Below, in pieces: positions 1 to 7,803 of a DNA stretch of 11,666 nt. The stretch is taken from the NCBI GenBank assembly GCA_003024985.2, contig PXIH01S0000838.1. One strand, given 5' to 3'. Under the pieces are notes generated by a model. That model worked only from the letters and a program-made list of their open reading frames with translations, made no database searches and was not told the DNA's origin. Source of the stretch: Euperipatoides rowelli. Lineage: Eukaryota > Onychophora > Udeonychophora > Euonychophora > Peripatopsidae. Positions within the stretch are counted from its first letter, which is position 1. Each line of letters starts with the position of its first letter. The translations under genes and the position numbers were made by a program.

Positions 1-21
1 TATAAATTAAAAAAAAAAAAT

Positions 22-95
22 TAGATTAGGACAAGGGACAACCTCGCTGGACTATGGTCTGTTGTTGTCCGACACATTTGTATTTGTATTTGTAT
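22..95 (+). mobile_element. possible LINE 3' tail (hairpin plus short A/T/G repeat)
   Basis: A GC-richer piece stands out from the AT-rich surroundings. GGACAAC at 36-42 can pair with GTTGTCC at 64-70 across a 21-nt loop, and about 2.5 units of a tttgta-type repeat follow at 77-95. A 3' stem-loop followed by a short microsatellite-like tail is a known arrangement at the 3' ends of several CR1/L2/jockey-type LINEs. I infer this might be the 3' end of such an element whose body lies to the left of the window. No coding part is visible, so it could equally be an unrelated inverted repeat. Confidence 0.3.
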
Positions 96-531
96 ATCAC
101 TCATCAACCATCATGTAATGCAATGTGTGGGTTCTAATATACTGCTCATAAAAACGACTCAGTTAGGAGACACCTTGAAACTAGCCCTCTAAAAAGAACA
201 ATTTACTCTAACATTCGTTGATTAGGACATTATTAATTCTGAACATCAAAAAAGTCAATGTGGAAAAATAATTTTTCATCTCTCACTTCTTTTTATAAAG
301 TATCGGATAAAAATGAAAAAAATCTATTTTTGTTATTTCTGGATGATGGTAGGCTGGCCCATTCAATAGCCATAAGTCTAGAGACCTCTGAGAAATATAA
401 TGTCTATATTTTATTTAAAATTAGCACAGTAACCATTTAAAAAAGACAGTAACCACCAACTCTATAAAATAAAATAATTGGATGTTAAAAATAACTAATT
501 TTCTCGTCTTAATTTTTTTTTATCTTAAAAG
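96..531. other. gene-free stretch, no supported feature
   Basis: AT-rich sequence without recognisable coding or RNA features. An open frame at 258-440 encodes 60 residues but has no family motif, no splice or promoter context and ordinary AT-rich composition. The 10-mer acagtaacca occurs twice close together (near 425 and 447). A T-rich run at 511-524 ending in AAAG at 531 is a weak 3' splice-site candidate just ahead of the duplicated segment that starts near 548. Confidence 0.5.
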
Positions 532-1050
532 TGGAGTCCGCTACATAGGAAGAATTTACTTTTACGATGATTTCTTGCCTGAAAGAAACCATCAAATCTC
601 ATATAGTGGGGTTCCTATATGTCATACTTTAAAACTGTTTCATTATATTCACTTTAATATTTCATTATTCATTGTATTTAGGTGTTTTGTGATAATGTAC
701 ATAGTAGTTAGGTGTTTTAAAATTCATAAACTATAAAAACAATCTTTCTGATTAGGGGACTCATTGAATTGTCTTTCTTTGTCAAATATGTGAATATTTT
801 TCTTTTGTTGCTGTTCAGTTTATGATTTCTGTTTTGCTTATTTTATTTTACTTCCTTATGTGTCCATTACTAATTTCTATTCATAGAATTATCATACCAG
901 TAATCATTACTGTTTGATAAGTCTAAAAGTTTGAAATTACCAATATGGTTTATACTGTATTTTATTTCGTTATTATTTTATAGTGTAAAACGTTTAGAAA
1001 AGTAAATGCATTATCTTTCAGCATTAGTTTAACATAAAACACAACTGCAC

Positions 1051-1115
1051 ATAGAGAAATCACTTTTAGGCCATGTAAAATTCCCAACTGAAATCTTGCA
1101 GCTATTTCTAAAAAA
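1051..1115 (+). other. best-conserved block shared by both 3' UTR copies
   Basis: This block starts at atagagaaatcac and runs through the tgtaaaattcccaactg core to tgcagct and an A run. It recurs at 8428-8506 with only a few substitutions, apart from a 10-bp tandem duplication in the second copy (8454-8472). It is better preserved than the flanking parts of the duplication. That could mean a functional 3' UTR element, or chance in a young duplication. I cannot assign a binding protein or microRNA. Confidence 0.45.
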
Positions 1116-1116
1116 T

Positions 1117-1143
1117 ATTTATTTATTTATTTATTTTATTTAT
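1117..1143 (+). promoter_or_regulatory. AU-rich element-like ATTTA run in copy A
   Basis: Four overlapping ATTTA pentamers lie at 1117-1133, followed by ATTTTATTTA. In mRNA, overlapping AUUUA with UUAUUUAUU nonamers is the classic destabilising AU-rich element. The matching place in copy B keeps only two pentamers, but copy B has another run at 9079-9100. In such AT-rich DNA a TTTA microsatellite without function is a real alternative. Confidence 0.3.
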
Positions 1144-1554
1144 CCTTTGCATGATATATTTAAATTAAAATCATAACCAGACTTAGTGAACAAAGTAAAA
1201 CTTTAAACAAAAAAATATGTATCTGAGTTATTGTTTTTATACATACTGTACATATTTTTCTTCACAATTCGTTGAAAAGATTCAGGTAGCTTACTGTATG
1301 TTTAAATATGAAATTATAATTGTAAACGATTGAAATTTTTTGTGGTATTATTGTAATCAAATTACAGTATTTGAATTGTTTAAACTTAAATCTATATTCT
1401 GTATTAATACATGAAGGGAAAACTTTGGATACCTTTTTAAGCGTATTGGGCGCACGGAGGAGTGTGAGATTTGGCAGAGTTAAAGTCTATATGGAGAGAG
1501 AGTGCAATGAGCTAAAATTTAGAAAAAAAATTAAAACATTCATTGTTTAGGGTT

Positions 1555-1616
1555 GTGGCGGCTTTTTACAAAGAAGTGGCGGCTTTTTACAAAGGAGTGG
1601 CGGCTTTTTACAAAGA
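1555..1616. repeat. 21-bp tandem repeat, three units
   Basis: Units at 1555-1575, 1576-1596 and 1597-1616 share gtggcggctttttacaaag and differ only in the last two or three bases. The unit is seven codons long, but no ORF uses it. The unit is GC-richer than the surroundings and lies inside the block that is absent from the second copy of the duplication. Confidence 0.9.
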
Positions 1617-1631
1617 TTTTCTTATTGGTCG

Positions 1632-1647
1632 AATTTTGATCAAAATT
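1632..1647. repeat. perfect 16-bp palindrome
   Basis: AATTTTGATCAAAATT equals its own reverse complement. It lies 16 bp after the 21-bp tandem repeat and within the possible insertion. No role can be assigned. Confidence 0.6.
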
Positions 1648-2028
1648 GGATTACTACCGTAGTATTAATTAATAGAAACACTGAAATAGTGAAATAATTT
1701 CCAAAGTTAGCATTTACTGACTAGGTTTGATTTCTTAATTCTCTATATAAATTTTAATTAATGATGGATTTGGGCTTCTTCTTAAATACAGTAAATTTAA
1801 ACAACATTAGTTTTAAGCATTCTAAAAGTAGAGCTTTTAATTAATAGAATACTTCAAGAGGCTATTTCATTACAAGTAAAGCTTGATGTTTTAAAGCATT
1901 ATGAGTTGTTTTAATTACGGTACCATGTAGTAAATGGATATTTTCATTGTAATATTTAATGCATTATTATGTTGAAATTTCTTTTCTAAGCTATTACATT
2001 GTTACAGTATTGTATTTCACTTTTGAAT

Positions 2029-2034
2029 AATAAA
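2029..2034 (+). terminator. poly(A) signal AATAAA at the end of copy A
   Basis: AATAAA in the context ttttgaataataaaacttaaaag corresponds to ttttgggaaaataaaaactttt at the end of copy B. The surrounding match suggests that the duplication covered a whole 3' UTR including its cleavage signal. Use of this site would require a terminal exon upstream, which I could identify only weakly. Confidence 0.4.
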
Positions 2035-2210
2035 ACTTAAAAGCATAACACAATCACCAAACTCACCATTAAAAATATCCCATCAGTAACCTAACCTGAA
2101 TTTATAGCATTGATTCTAACGGAAATCATATTAGACTTTCACATTTTCATCGATGCATTGTTTTCAGGAATGCAACTACTTTGTAAACTGGGTGTAAACT
2201 ATAGCCTATA

Positions 2211-2337
2211 GTGTGTATATATGCTTTATATACAGTACATACAGTATATATTATACACATAATATATCTAAATATTGAACAGTATATACTGTACATTATA
2301 TACTGTATACATTATGCAATATATATATATACAGTAT
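2211..2337. repeat. AT-rich palindromic cluster with TACTGTA/TACAGTA motifs
   Basis: Almost wholly A/T with regularly spaced tacagtat and atactgta elements, including a perfect 14-bp palindrome at 2279-2292 (ACAGTATATACTGT) and a TA run near 2320-2330. Similar clusters occur at 9711-9756 and more briefly near 1243, 3625 and 5758. The frame that passes through here, encoding a Tyr/Ile-rich peptide, is a by-product of this composition. Confidence 0.7.
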
Positions 2338-2387
2338 TAGGATTAAATAGGCCCATCTCCTATATAATAATTATGCATGAATTTAGT

Positions 2388-2403
2388 CCCCCCCCCCTCC
2401 CCC
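2388..2403. repeat. C-tract (C10-T-C5)
   Basis: A run of ten C, one T and five C stands alone in AT-rich sequence. A very similar run, C12-T-CC, lies at 3065-3079. The exact lengths may be unreliable because homopolymers are prone to sequencing error. Confidence 0.85.
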
Positions 2404-3325
2404 ATCATTCGATGCCAGCTTTGCTTCAACAAAAAAAACTAATTTAGTTAAAAAATTACTGGTAGTGATATTTATCATTTTAGGTAGGAATAAAATATAG
2501 TGTATGCATTAGAAAAAATAAATTTTAAGGGTTGTTATCATTTGCTTCTCATTCTCCCTATCCATTTATCTTGTAAAACCAATATTAAATAAATATTGCA
2601 GGATATAGATAACTGCGCTAGCACAACTTCATGGAATTATTCCCCACACATTTAAATTAATATAGACAGCATTGATATATAAATGAAACAAATTTGAGGT
2701 TAATGTTTATTTTAACGTGTGACTTTAATTCTTTACTACTATGTTCTTTAGCAAAGGAATCAGTATGACTTATTTTACTTATCATTATTCAAGATAGAAA
2801 GTATTTATCTCTTTTCAGTGAATTTTGCCATTCTTGTGCAGGTTTTCAAATGTCTCCAGGTTCACACAATCCTAATGTTTTTTCAATAACAGAGTTTTTA
2901 TTAATTTCTGTTTTATTTTTCAAGTATCTTTCTGCATTTTTATTTTATTCAAATTACATTTCATAAGCCTTTAAGTTATATATGTATAATATTGTGTATT
3001 TAAGTGATTTAAATCACATTTTACCGGGAAATTCTGATAGTATTAGGGATAATTTTGTTCTGTTCCCCCCCCCCCCTCCATTTTTTCTATTTGTTAATTT
3101 TCTATTTATTTATTTGTTTTTCCATTTGCTGTTGGTTCACTCCTGATTAGTTTTTCATGCTATTAAATGTTAGTTTAGTTAAGCGTTTATTGAAATGGAT
3201 GAAACGTATTCAGATTGCATTGTTTAGCCAGCAAGTCATTCTTAAAAGTGATTTTTTTTTTAATAAAATAGGAATGGGTTATATTTTAGATCAGTTTACA
3301 TTCAATTTTTTATTTTTTTTTGCAG
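2404..3325. other. gene-free stretch upstream of the coding exon (probably intron)
   Basis: AT-rich, with no supported exon. It contains the second C-tract (3065-3079), a 14-bp palindrome GTGATTTAAATCAC at 3004-3017, and T-rich sequence that becomes the polypyrimidine tract of the exon at 3326. A short piece at 2841-2859 is bracketed by AG and GT near 2840 and 2860, but it has no better support. Since the exon at 3326 begins at a 3' splice site, this stretch is most simply intron. Confidence 0.5.
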
Positions 3326-3493
3326 GGTGTCAGAGCAGAAGATCTGCAGAACGCAGAAATTCAATTGCTTAAAAAGCAGCAAGAAGAAGATGAACGCCGT
3401 GAACGGGAAAGTGAAATGCATAATGATGATCAAAATGAATCTGAAGACACACCTCATCAAAGGATACCACGTAGAGGTTCAGAAGATAATAAG
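3326..3493 (+). CDS. internal coding exon, unrecognised protein (charged C-terminal region)
   Basis: A T-rich tract and TTTTGCAG at 3318-3325 form a strong 3' splice site, and AAG/GTAAAT at 3491-3499 is a strong 5' splice site. Between them lie 56 complete codons without a stop, in phase 0 at both ends, with GC content above the flanks. The peptide starts GVRAEDLQNAEIQLLKKQQ and continues as an E/R-rich stretch (residues 20-30), probably one amphipathic helix or short coiled coil. An acidic N/D/E/S-rich tail follows, then RIPRRGSED. RRGS at residues 49-52 fits the basophilic (PKA-type) phosphorylation consensus. The exon joins in frame to 7777-7803. I do not recognise the family. Earlier exons must lie upstream, probably left of the window. 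Being 168 nt and phase 0-0, it could be skipped without a frameshift. Confidence 0.8.
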
Positions 3494-4510
3494 GTAAATT
3501 TATCACAGAAGTAAATATTTGCAGAATTTTGTTGGTCTAATTTTTTAAATTATAATTTTTTTAATTGTAATTTTAAAAAAAAAAAAAATTATCAAATTAT
3601 ACTTATATATCCTTATATAATGTATATAGTATATACTGTGTCAGTATTCACAACGGATGTGATTAAAAATGTTATTTTCCTTTTTGAATTTTGAGATGAT
3701 CATGATCATTTTTTATAAGTAGATTGAAGATGAGCTCGATATTATTTTAATAGAAAATAACTTAAGTTTGTTTCCAAATTAGTTTTCTTTTTATATTATG
3801 TGAGCTATTATGAGAGGGGAGGGGAATCTAATTTAATAAATCTAGACCAACACTTAATTAACACTGTTCAAACAAATAATTTTATTGAAAGAAATGTGTA
3901 TTTTGTGCATGTGGCATGGCTTCATTGATCAGATTCATTTATTCATTATCACAACACGAATTTCTCCACACGCACACGACTCGTTTCATCGACTCTAGTC
4001 ATCTTTGAAATAAACTATTTTATTTATTTATGAATAGCCAGCATTACATAATCTTAACAACATTACTTTGAGACTTAAACGATAACCTGCCTGTCACATT
4101 GAGTTTGAGGCTCAGCAGAAATGTTAACGCAAATATTTTTTCACTGCTGGTGAGTAATAAGATTTGAAGCAATCAGCAAATAAATCCTGAATCACTCTGG
4201 CTTTACGATTTATATTCAAGGTAGCAAAAGTTGTCTCCGTTTGACAAATCAAAAGTGGTTTTAACTTAAAATCACAGATGTTATTGCAACCCAAGAGAAG
4301 TTTTAAGTGATCTTTAGCAGCTTTTTACCTTAATAAACACCTTTCTTGTGAATATTAATGAACATACGAGATAGCATTCACTTCCATTATAGGCCATTTC
4401 ATCAACATTAAAAATTAAATTTGCTGGATAATCGCCTCTTTATAAAATTTTATGTAATTTTCTGTGATAATTAAGGGATAGATATGATTAATATAATGCA
4501 AATGCCATTC

Positions 4511-4552
4511 AGATAGATGCACAGGTAAATAAGATAGATGCACAGGTAAATA
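4511..4552. repeat. perfect 21-bp tandem duplication
   Basis: Units 4511-4531 and 4532-4552 are identical, beginning agatagatgcacaggtaaat. Exact identity suggests a recent duplication by slippage or unequal exchange within the older 150-bp duplication. No ORF crosses it. Confidence 0.9.
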
Positions 4553-4600
4553 AAATCAAAGCTTCCCATACTCTAATTGTTTAGGGCGTTCTTGAAGAAG

Positions 4601-4642
4601 ATAAATGTTTATTGATATGATATAAATGTTTATTGATATGAT
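4601..4642. repeat. second perfect 21-bp tandem duplication
   Basis: Units 4601-4621 and 4622-4642 are identical, beginning ataaatgtttattgatatga. The unit differs in sequence from the repeat 50 bp upstream but has the same length, and the 1555-1616 array also has a 21-bp unit. Confidence 0.9.
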
Positions 4643-5502
4643 TAAGGCAAATGATATTCAGGTACAGTAGATGCGTTAGTAAATAAATAATATTTTAGAA
4701 TAAAAAAATATAGCTTCAGCCACACTCATTAAATGTTGCTTTCCATCTGCGAATATCTCCTGTCTGCTCATTGGGAAATAGCTGTTCATTCACATCGCTA
4801 TTTTCAAACTATCTCTATACTGTATTAATTTAGTTTATTGAATCATTGGGATCTTTAAAAATATATATTTATTTGTTTGTAAAGCCTTCAGGCATTTTAA
4901 ACAAATTGCATACAAAGCTATTGTAACCTGGTTTAAAAAAATGAAGTGATTTAACACAATTGTATTTAATTTAAATATAAACTTTTGGAATGTGAAAAAA
5001 AAAACTTGCGATCTTTTAAAACATAGAGCATCTCTATCTAAAATAATCAATCGTCAAGAAAATAGCTTCAATTCTGAACTATGTATACCTGCACACATGC
5101 TTAAGACATTTTGAAGGCGATAGTATAACAAATTTTAGTAATGTTCATTCTTTTTCCTTAATTTCTATAGGTTAGCATTAATGGCCTATTGTAAATTTTT
5201 TTTAGCTTTTAATTAGTTTCAACTAATTAGCATACACTTAAAGAAGACAGTTTTCATACCAATTACTTCCCAACAAATAGTTATCTTGAACTTTATTTTT
5301 TGCCTCGGTGAGTGCGCATTTATTCAAAACACTACATTTTTTTTAATTCTAAGATCTGAAGGATAAACGTAAAAAAAAATTAGATATTCAATCATGCATA
5401 TTTTTTTGCTTATAGTATTTATCTAATATTGCTTACTATATAATCTAATCTTCTAACTAATAAAAGGCAAGTTTGGTCCTGATGTCTGTCATGTTGCTGG
5501 GC

Positions 5503-5534
5503 CATCTTTGGCGAGCCGATGACGCCCAAAGATG
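5503..5534. repeat. CG-rich hairpin
   Basis: CATCTTTGGCG (5503-5513) pairs with CGCCCAAAGATG (5523-5534), leaving one bulged C and a 9-nt loop. The GC-rich stem is exceptional in this intron and ends 38 bp before a 56-bp minisatellite, so both may be parts of one inserted element. It lacks the hammerhead core and shows no tRNA boxes. Confidence 0.7.
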
Positions 5535-5572
5535 TTTTCACTCTATTTTCTGTCCATAGATGTCGCTTTTTA

Positions 5573-5752
5573 ACGGGCTTTTAAGTATAGAAAGCTAAGA
5601 AGGAAGAAATTAATGTCCTTCATTTTTGACGGGCTTTTAAGTATAGCAAGCTAAGAACGAAGAAATTAATGTCCGTTATTTTTAACGGGCTTTTAAGTAT
5701 AGCAAGCTAAGAACGAAGAAATTAATCTCCGTTATTTTTGACGGGCTCTTAA
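5573..5752. repeat. 56-bp minisatellite, 3.2 units
   Basis: Units begin ACGGGCTTTTAAGTATAG at 5573, 5629 and 5685, with a partial fourth unit at 5741-5752. The period is exactly 56 bp. Units 2 and 3 differ at only a few positions, and unit 1 differs somewhat more. At the unit junctions CCGTT and AACGG can form a short hairpin around a T-rich loop. The period is not a multiple of three and no frame runs through, so it is not coding. Confidence 0.9.
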
Positions 5753-6472
5753 ACTAGTATACTGTATATTCGCATATTTTTTTTTTTAATATGCCTCTGC
5801 AATTTCTTTTTAAAGTTTTTGTTTGGAAGAGCATGTGAACCACAACTAAATTATTCATACAATTAAACATTGAGTGAATATTCTTTTTTATCCATTTAAA
5901 AATTAAACAGAGAAGTGTTCATTTCAGACAACACTCATGAGCCAACAATGGAAGAAGGCCTTTACCTTCCTTTCAATCTCTAACTGAATGAAATGCTAAC
6001 CAGTAATGATCTACTGTTACTATCAGCATTCAGTAGGTAGGAAAGTCATTTTTGTAAAGAAAATATTTATTGTTATCTATTAGATCTTGGTTTTTAAGCA
6101 TTAGAATTTTATTTAAGATGAAATAAATTTAACAACAACAAAATGGATAGATAACTTTCATATTAGATTTATTTCCATTCCTATTATCAAGGCCTGTTTT
6201 GAAATCCAAAATACTTAATCCTAATAAATTATTTTCTAATTATTTGCAAGACTAATAATAAAAATTGTATCTATCAAGTATTATATACGTAGAATCATAG
6301 ATGATAGAAAAATATTCAATTTTATAAAGACTAGTAGAATGCAAATAACATTACTATGTTTTTTATTATTTCGTTTCGGTAAGGGGGAGTGGGAACTTTT
6401 TAGTCAATTTTGGATCCTTCTCTGAGTGACTAACATTTGACTAGGATAATGATTGAAGAATAAATGTGTGCA

Positions 6473-6506
6473 AAATATGGGAATAGAAGAATCTATTCCC
6501 ATATTT
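6473..6506. repeat. perfect hairpin, 15-bp stem and 4-nt loop
   Basis: AAATATGGGAATAGA (6473-6487) is the exact reverse complement of 6492-6506, separated only by AGAA. The stem includes six G/C pairs-worth of unusual sequence (GGG/CCC core) in an AT-rich intron. It is too short for a normal pre-microRNA stem. It could form a cruciform in DNA or a stable hairpin in the pre-mRNA. Confidence 0.85.
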
Positions 6507-7130
6507 ATTTTTAATTTAGTTCAAAAAAGCTTTTAAATATTCAATAGAGTAAGACCTGCCTAATCGATCAAATCTTAGTGGTTTATCAATGATTTTTTTT
6601 TAATTGATTTATGTTTAGTTTTACCTAAAAATATTTATTTAATTAATCAATTTGGAAAATTGAAATTGAAACATATAAAAATTTGCAAGTTTCTACATTG
6701 TTTATAAAAAATAAAACCTCAAAGCTGTTGTCAATTTCATGTAACCAATGGATAAAATCTTGGTGGTTTTAAGACTGAAGGAAAATACATATCTGTGATC
6801 CAGATGTTAGTCATGACTTCATTATGTTATTGTTTAGAAAAATAGTCAACAAAAGTGTTATAAAGTTTTGAAGAAGAAAAAAGTTACTTTCTTAGCATCA
6901 ATATAAAATCCATAACATTTTGAGACAATTCTTGGGATTTAAGTCAATTTTAAGAAAACAGCAACAAAAAAAAAACCTCTGGGAGGCTTTTATACGTTAG
7001 CTTATTAACTTTACACGATAATGATAAATTAACTATTTCAAAAGTTTTTAATAATATTTCTTAAACATTCTTAGAGATTATATTTTTTAATGTAAATAAA
7101 AACTGTTACTTGTGTTTTTTTGAGCTGCCT

Positions 7131-7319
7131 TTATAAAAACCACCTGACTGCAAATAATAAAATCAGGCGTTGAATCATTGATCTGTGAATAAAACGGCTA
7201 TCTGGTCTGACAGCCACACTGCTATTACTGGAGTCCATACAAGATTTTTCAGGCAAAATTATAGACGCGCCGTCAGCACCGAGATTTATATTTTGATACA
7301 TATTGGAATAAAAGCCTAA
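7131..7319. other. GC-elevated island with short open frames on both strands
   Basis: The region around 7190-7290 has several CpG-containing words (acgcgccgtcagcaccg) unlike its surroundings. A plus-strand frame is open at 7182-7316 (45 codons, stop at 7317-7319, no ATG), and a minus-strand frame runs from ATG at 7299-7301 to a stop at 7131-7133 (56 residues). Neither shows a recognised motif or clear splice sites. It may be an eroded piece of a transposon or processed sequence inside the intron. No function is claimed. Confidence 0.25.
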
Positions 7320-7776
7320 TTTTGATGCATTTTTGGAATGAATATAACAAATTGATTAATTTAACAAGCATTTTTTTTACAAAAATACACACATATAAAT
7401 GAAGTTTAAATAGGCATTGATAAACCACTTTAATAATCCAATATTTTTTTGTTTTTCAAGAAAGAGTTAGAGTAACTTGATAATTTAAGCCTACATCTCC
7501 CTGCTTTTTTCCTATTTTTTTTTCCATTACGAATTAATATATTTCCAATTATTAAGAAAATATTCTAGGCATACTGAAACTTGCTGTGCTTGTAATCTAC
7601 ATTATTACTGTATAAAAACTAATTTGCTCTGAGCTCTTTAAATGTCTACTATAAATTCATTTAGTATCAAGCAAAATACTATTTAGGGAACTTGAAAAAA
7701 TCCACTAAATTGATTAATGTAACTGTTTTGCAGCAATATTTTTAATTGATTTATATTTTTCTTTTTTAATTTACAG

Positions 7777-7803
7777 CCAAGTACTTCCAAGCGAAATTGT
7801 TGA
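7777..7803 (+). CDS. terminal coding part of the host gene (eight residues and stop)
   Basis: After a long pyrimidine tract and TTACAG at 7771-7776, the codons read PSTSKRNC and then TGA (7801-7803). The phase (0) matches the donor of the exon at 3326-3493, so the joined protein would end in RRGSEDNK followed by PSTSKRNC. A very short last coding segment followed by a long 3' UTR is common in animal genes. The segment continues directly into 3' UTR-like sequence with AU-rich runs and a poly(A) signal. The join is inferred from splice signals and phase only. An unseen exon inside the 4.28 kb intron is possible. Confidence 0.6.
   Translation, partial: PSTSKRNC

Larger units (their letters stand above)
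1401..1669. mobile_element. possible insertion in copy A flanked by GTATTAAT direct repeats
   Basis: About 255 bp present in copy A has no counterpart in copy B. It is bordered by the 8-mer GTATTAAT at 1401-1408 and 1662-1669, as expected of a target-site duplication. The interior is clearly richer in G and C, for example around 1441-1500, and contains a 3-unit tandem repeat at 1555-1616. No terminal inverted repeat, poly(A) tail or coding frame is seen at the borders. Copy B has about 60 bp of unrelated AT-rich sequence at this point, so the junction is not clean. Loss from copy B is also possible. Confidence 0.35.
548..2034 (+). repeat. upstream copy (A) of a duplicated 3' UTR segment
   Basis: This segment matches 7838-9400 on the same strand. 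Over 548-679 against 7838-7969 I count 15 differences in 132 bp without gaps. Matching blocks continue in order at about 900-1000, 1051-1115 (nearly identical), 1180-1390 and 1668-1900. Both copies end at a T-rich stretch and AATAAA (2029-2034 here). Copy A has about 260 bp (1401-1661) that copy B lacks, and copy B has about 95 bp (near 8331-8424) that copy A lacks. Because copy B follows the stop codon of a spliced gene, this copy may be a duplicated or alternative 3' end. A dispersed transposon-derived repeat used as a 3' UTR is the other reading. It has no long ORF. Confidence 0.8.
4481..4727. repeat. diverged tandem duplication of about 150 bp
   Basis: The stretch at 4481-4575 and the stretch at 4632-4727 share ordered matches: gatatgatta, gcaaatg.cattcag, agatgc, gtaaataaa, agcttc and ca.actc. 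They are offset by about 150 bp. Each part has its own additional short duplication. The alignment was made by eye and includes gaps, so the borders are approximate. Confidence 0.55.
3494..7776 (+). other. intron of about 4.28 kb
   Basis: It starts GTAAAT and ends TTACAG after a long T/C-rich tract (7757-7776), both good U2-type sites in compatible phase. No convincing exon lies inside. The only open frame of moderate length, at 4835-5050 on the minus strand, shows no motifs. The intron carries several small tandem repeats and hairpins, listed separately. The remaining sequence is plain AT-rich DNA with A and T runs. Confidence 0.7.

Noticed and set aside
258-440. 60-residue frame
   Set aside because: No family motif, no supporting signals, ordinary AT-rich composition and a length expected by chance.
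2211-2447. Tyr/Ile-rich frame of 78 residues
   Set aside because: It is a translation of TA-rich palindromic DNA and a C-tract.
2841-2859. Possible micro-exon between cttgtgcag and ccaggttc
   Set aside because: AG and GT pairs of this kind are common, the piece is tiny, and it cannot be tied in phase to the exon at 3326.
3694-3707. ATGATCATGATCAT palindrome
   Set aside because: Short, simple and made of a repeated TGATCA word. Of little significance alone.
4835-5050. 71-residue minus-strand frame inside the intron
   Set aside because: Low-complexity hydrophobic/Lys composition, no motif and no duplicate elsewhere in the window.
5481-5534. Hammerhead ribozyme suggested by ctgatg beside the CG-rich hairpin
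   Set aside because: The required GAAA core and cleavage triplet arrangement is not present around the stem.
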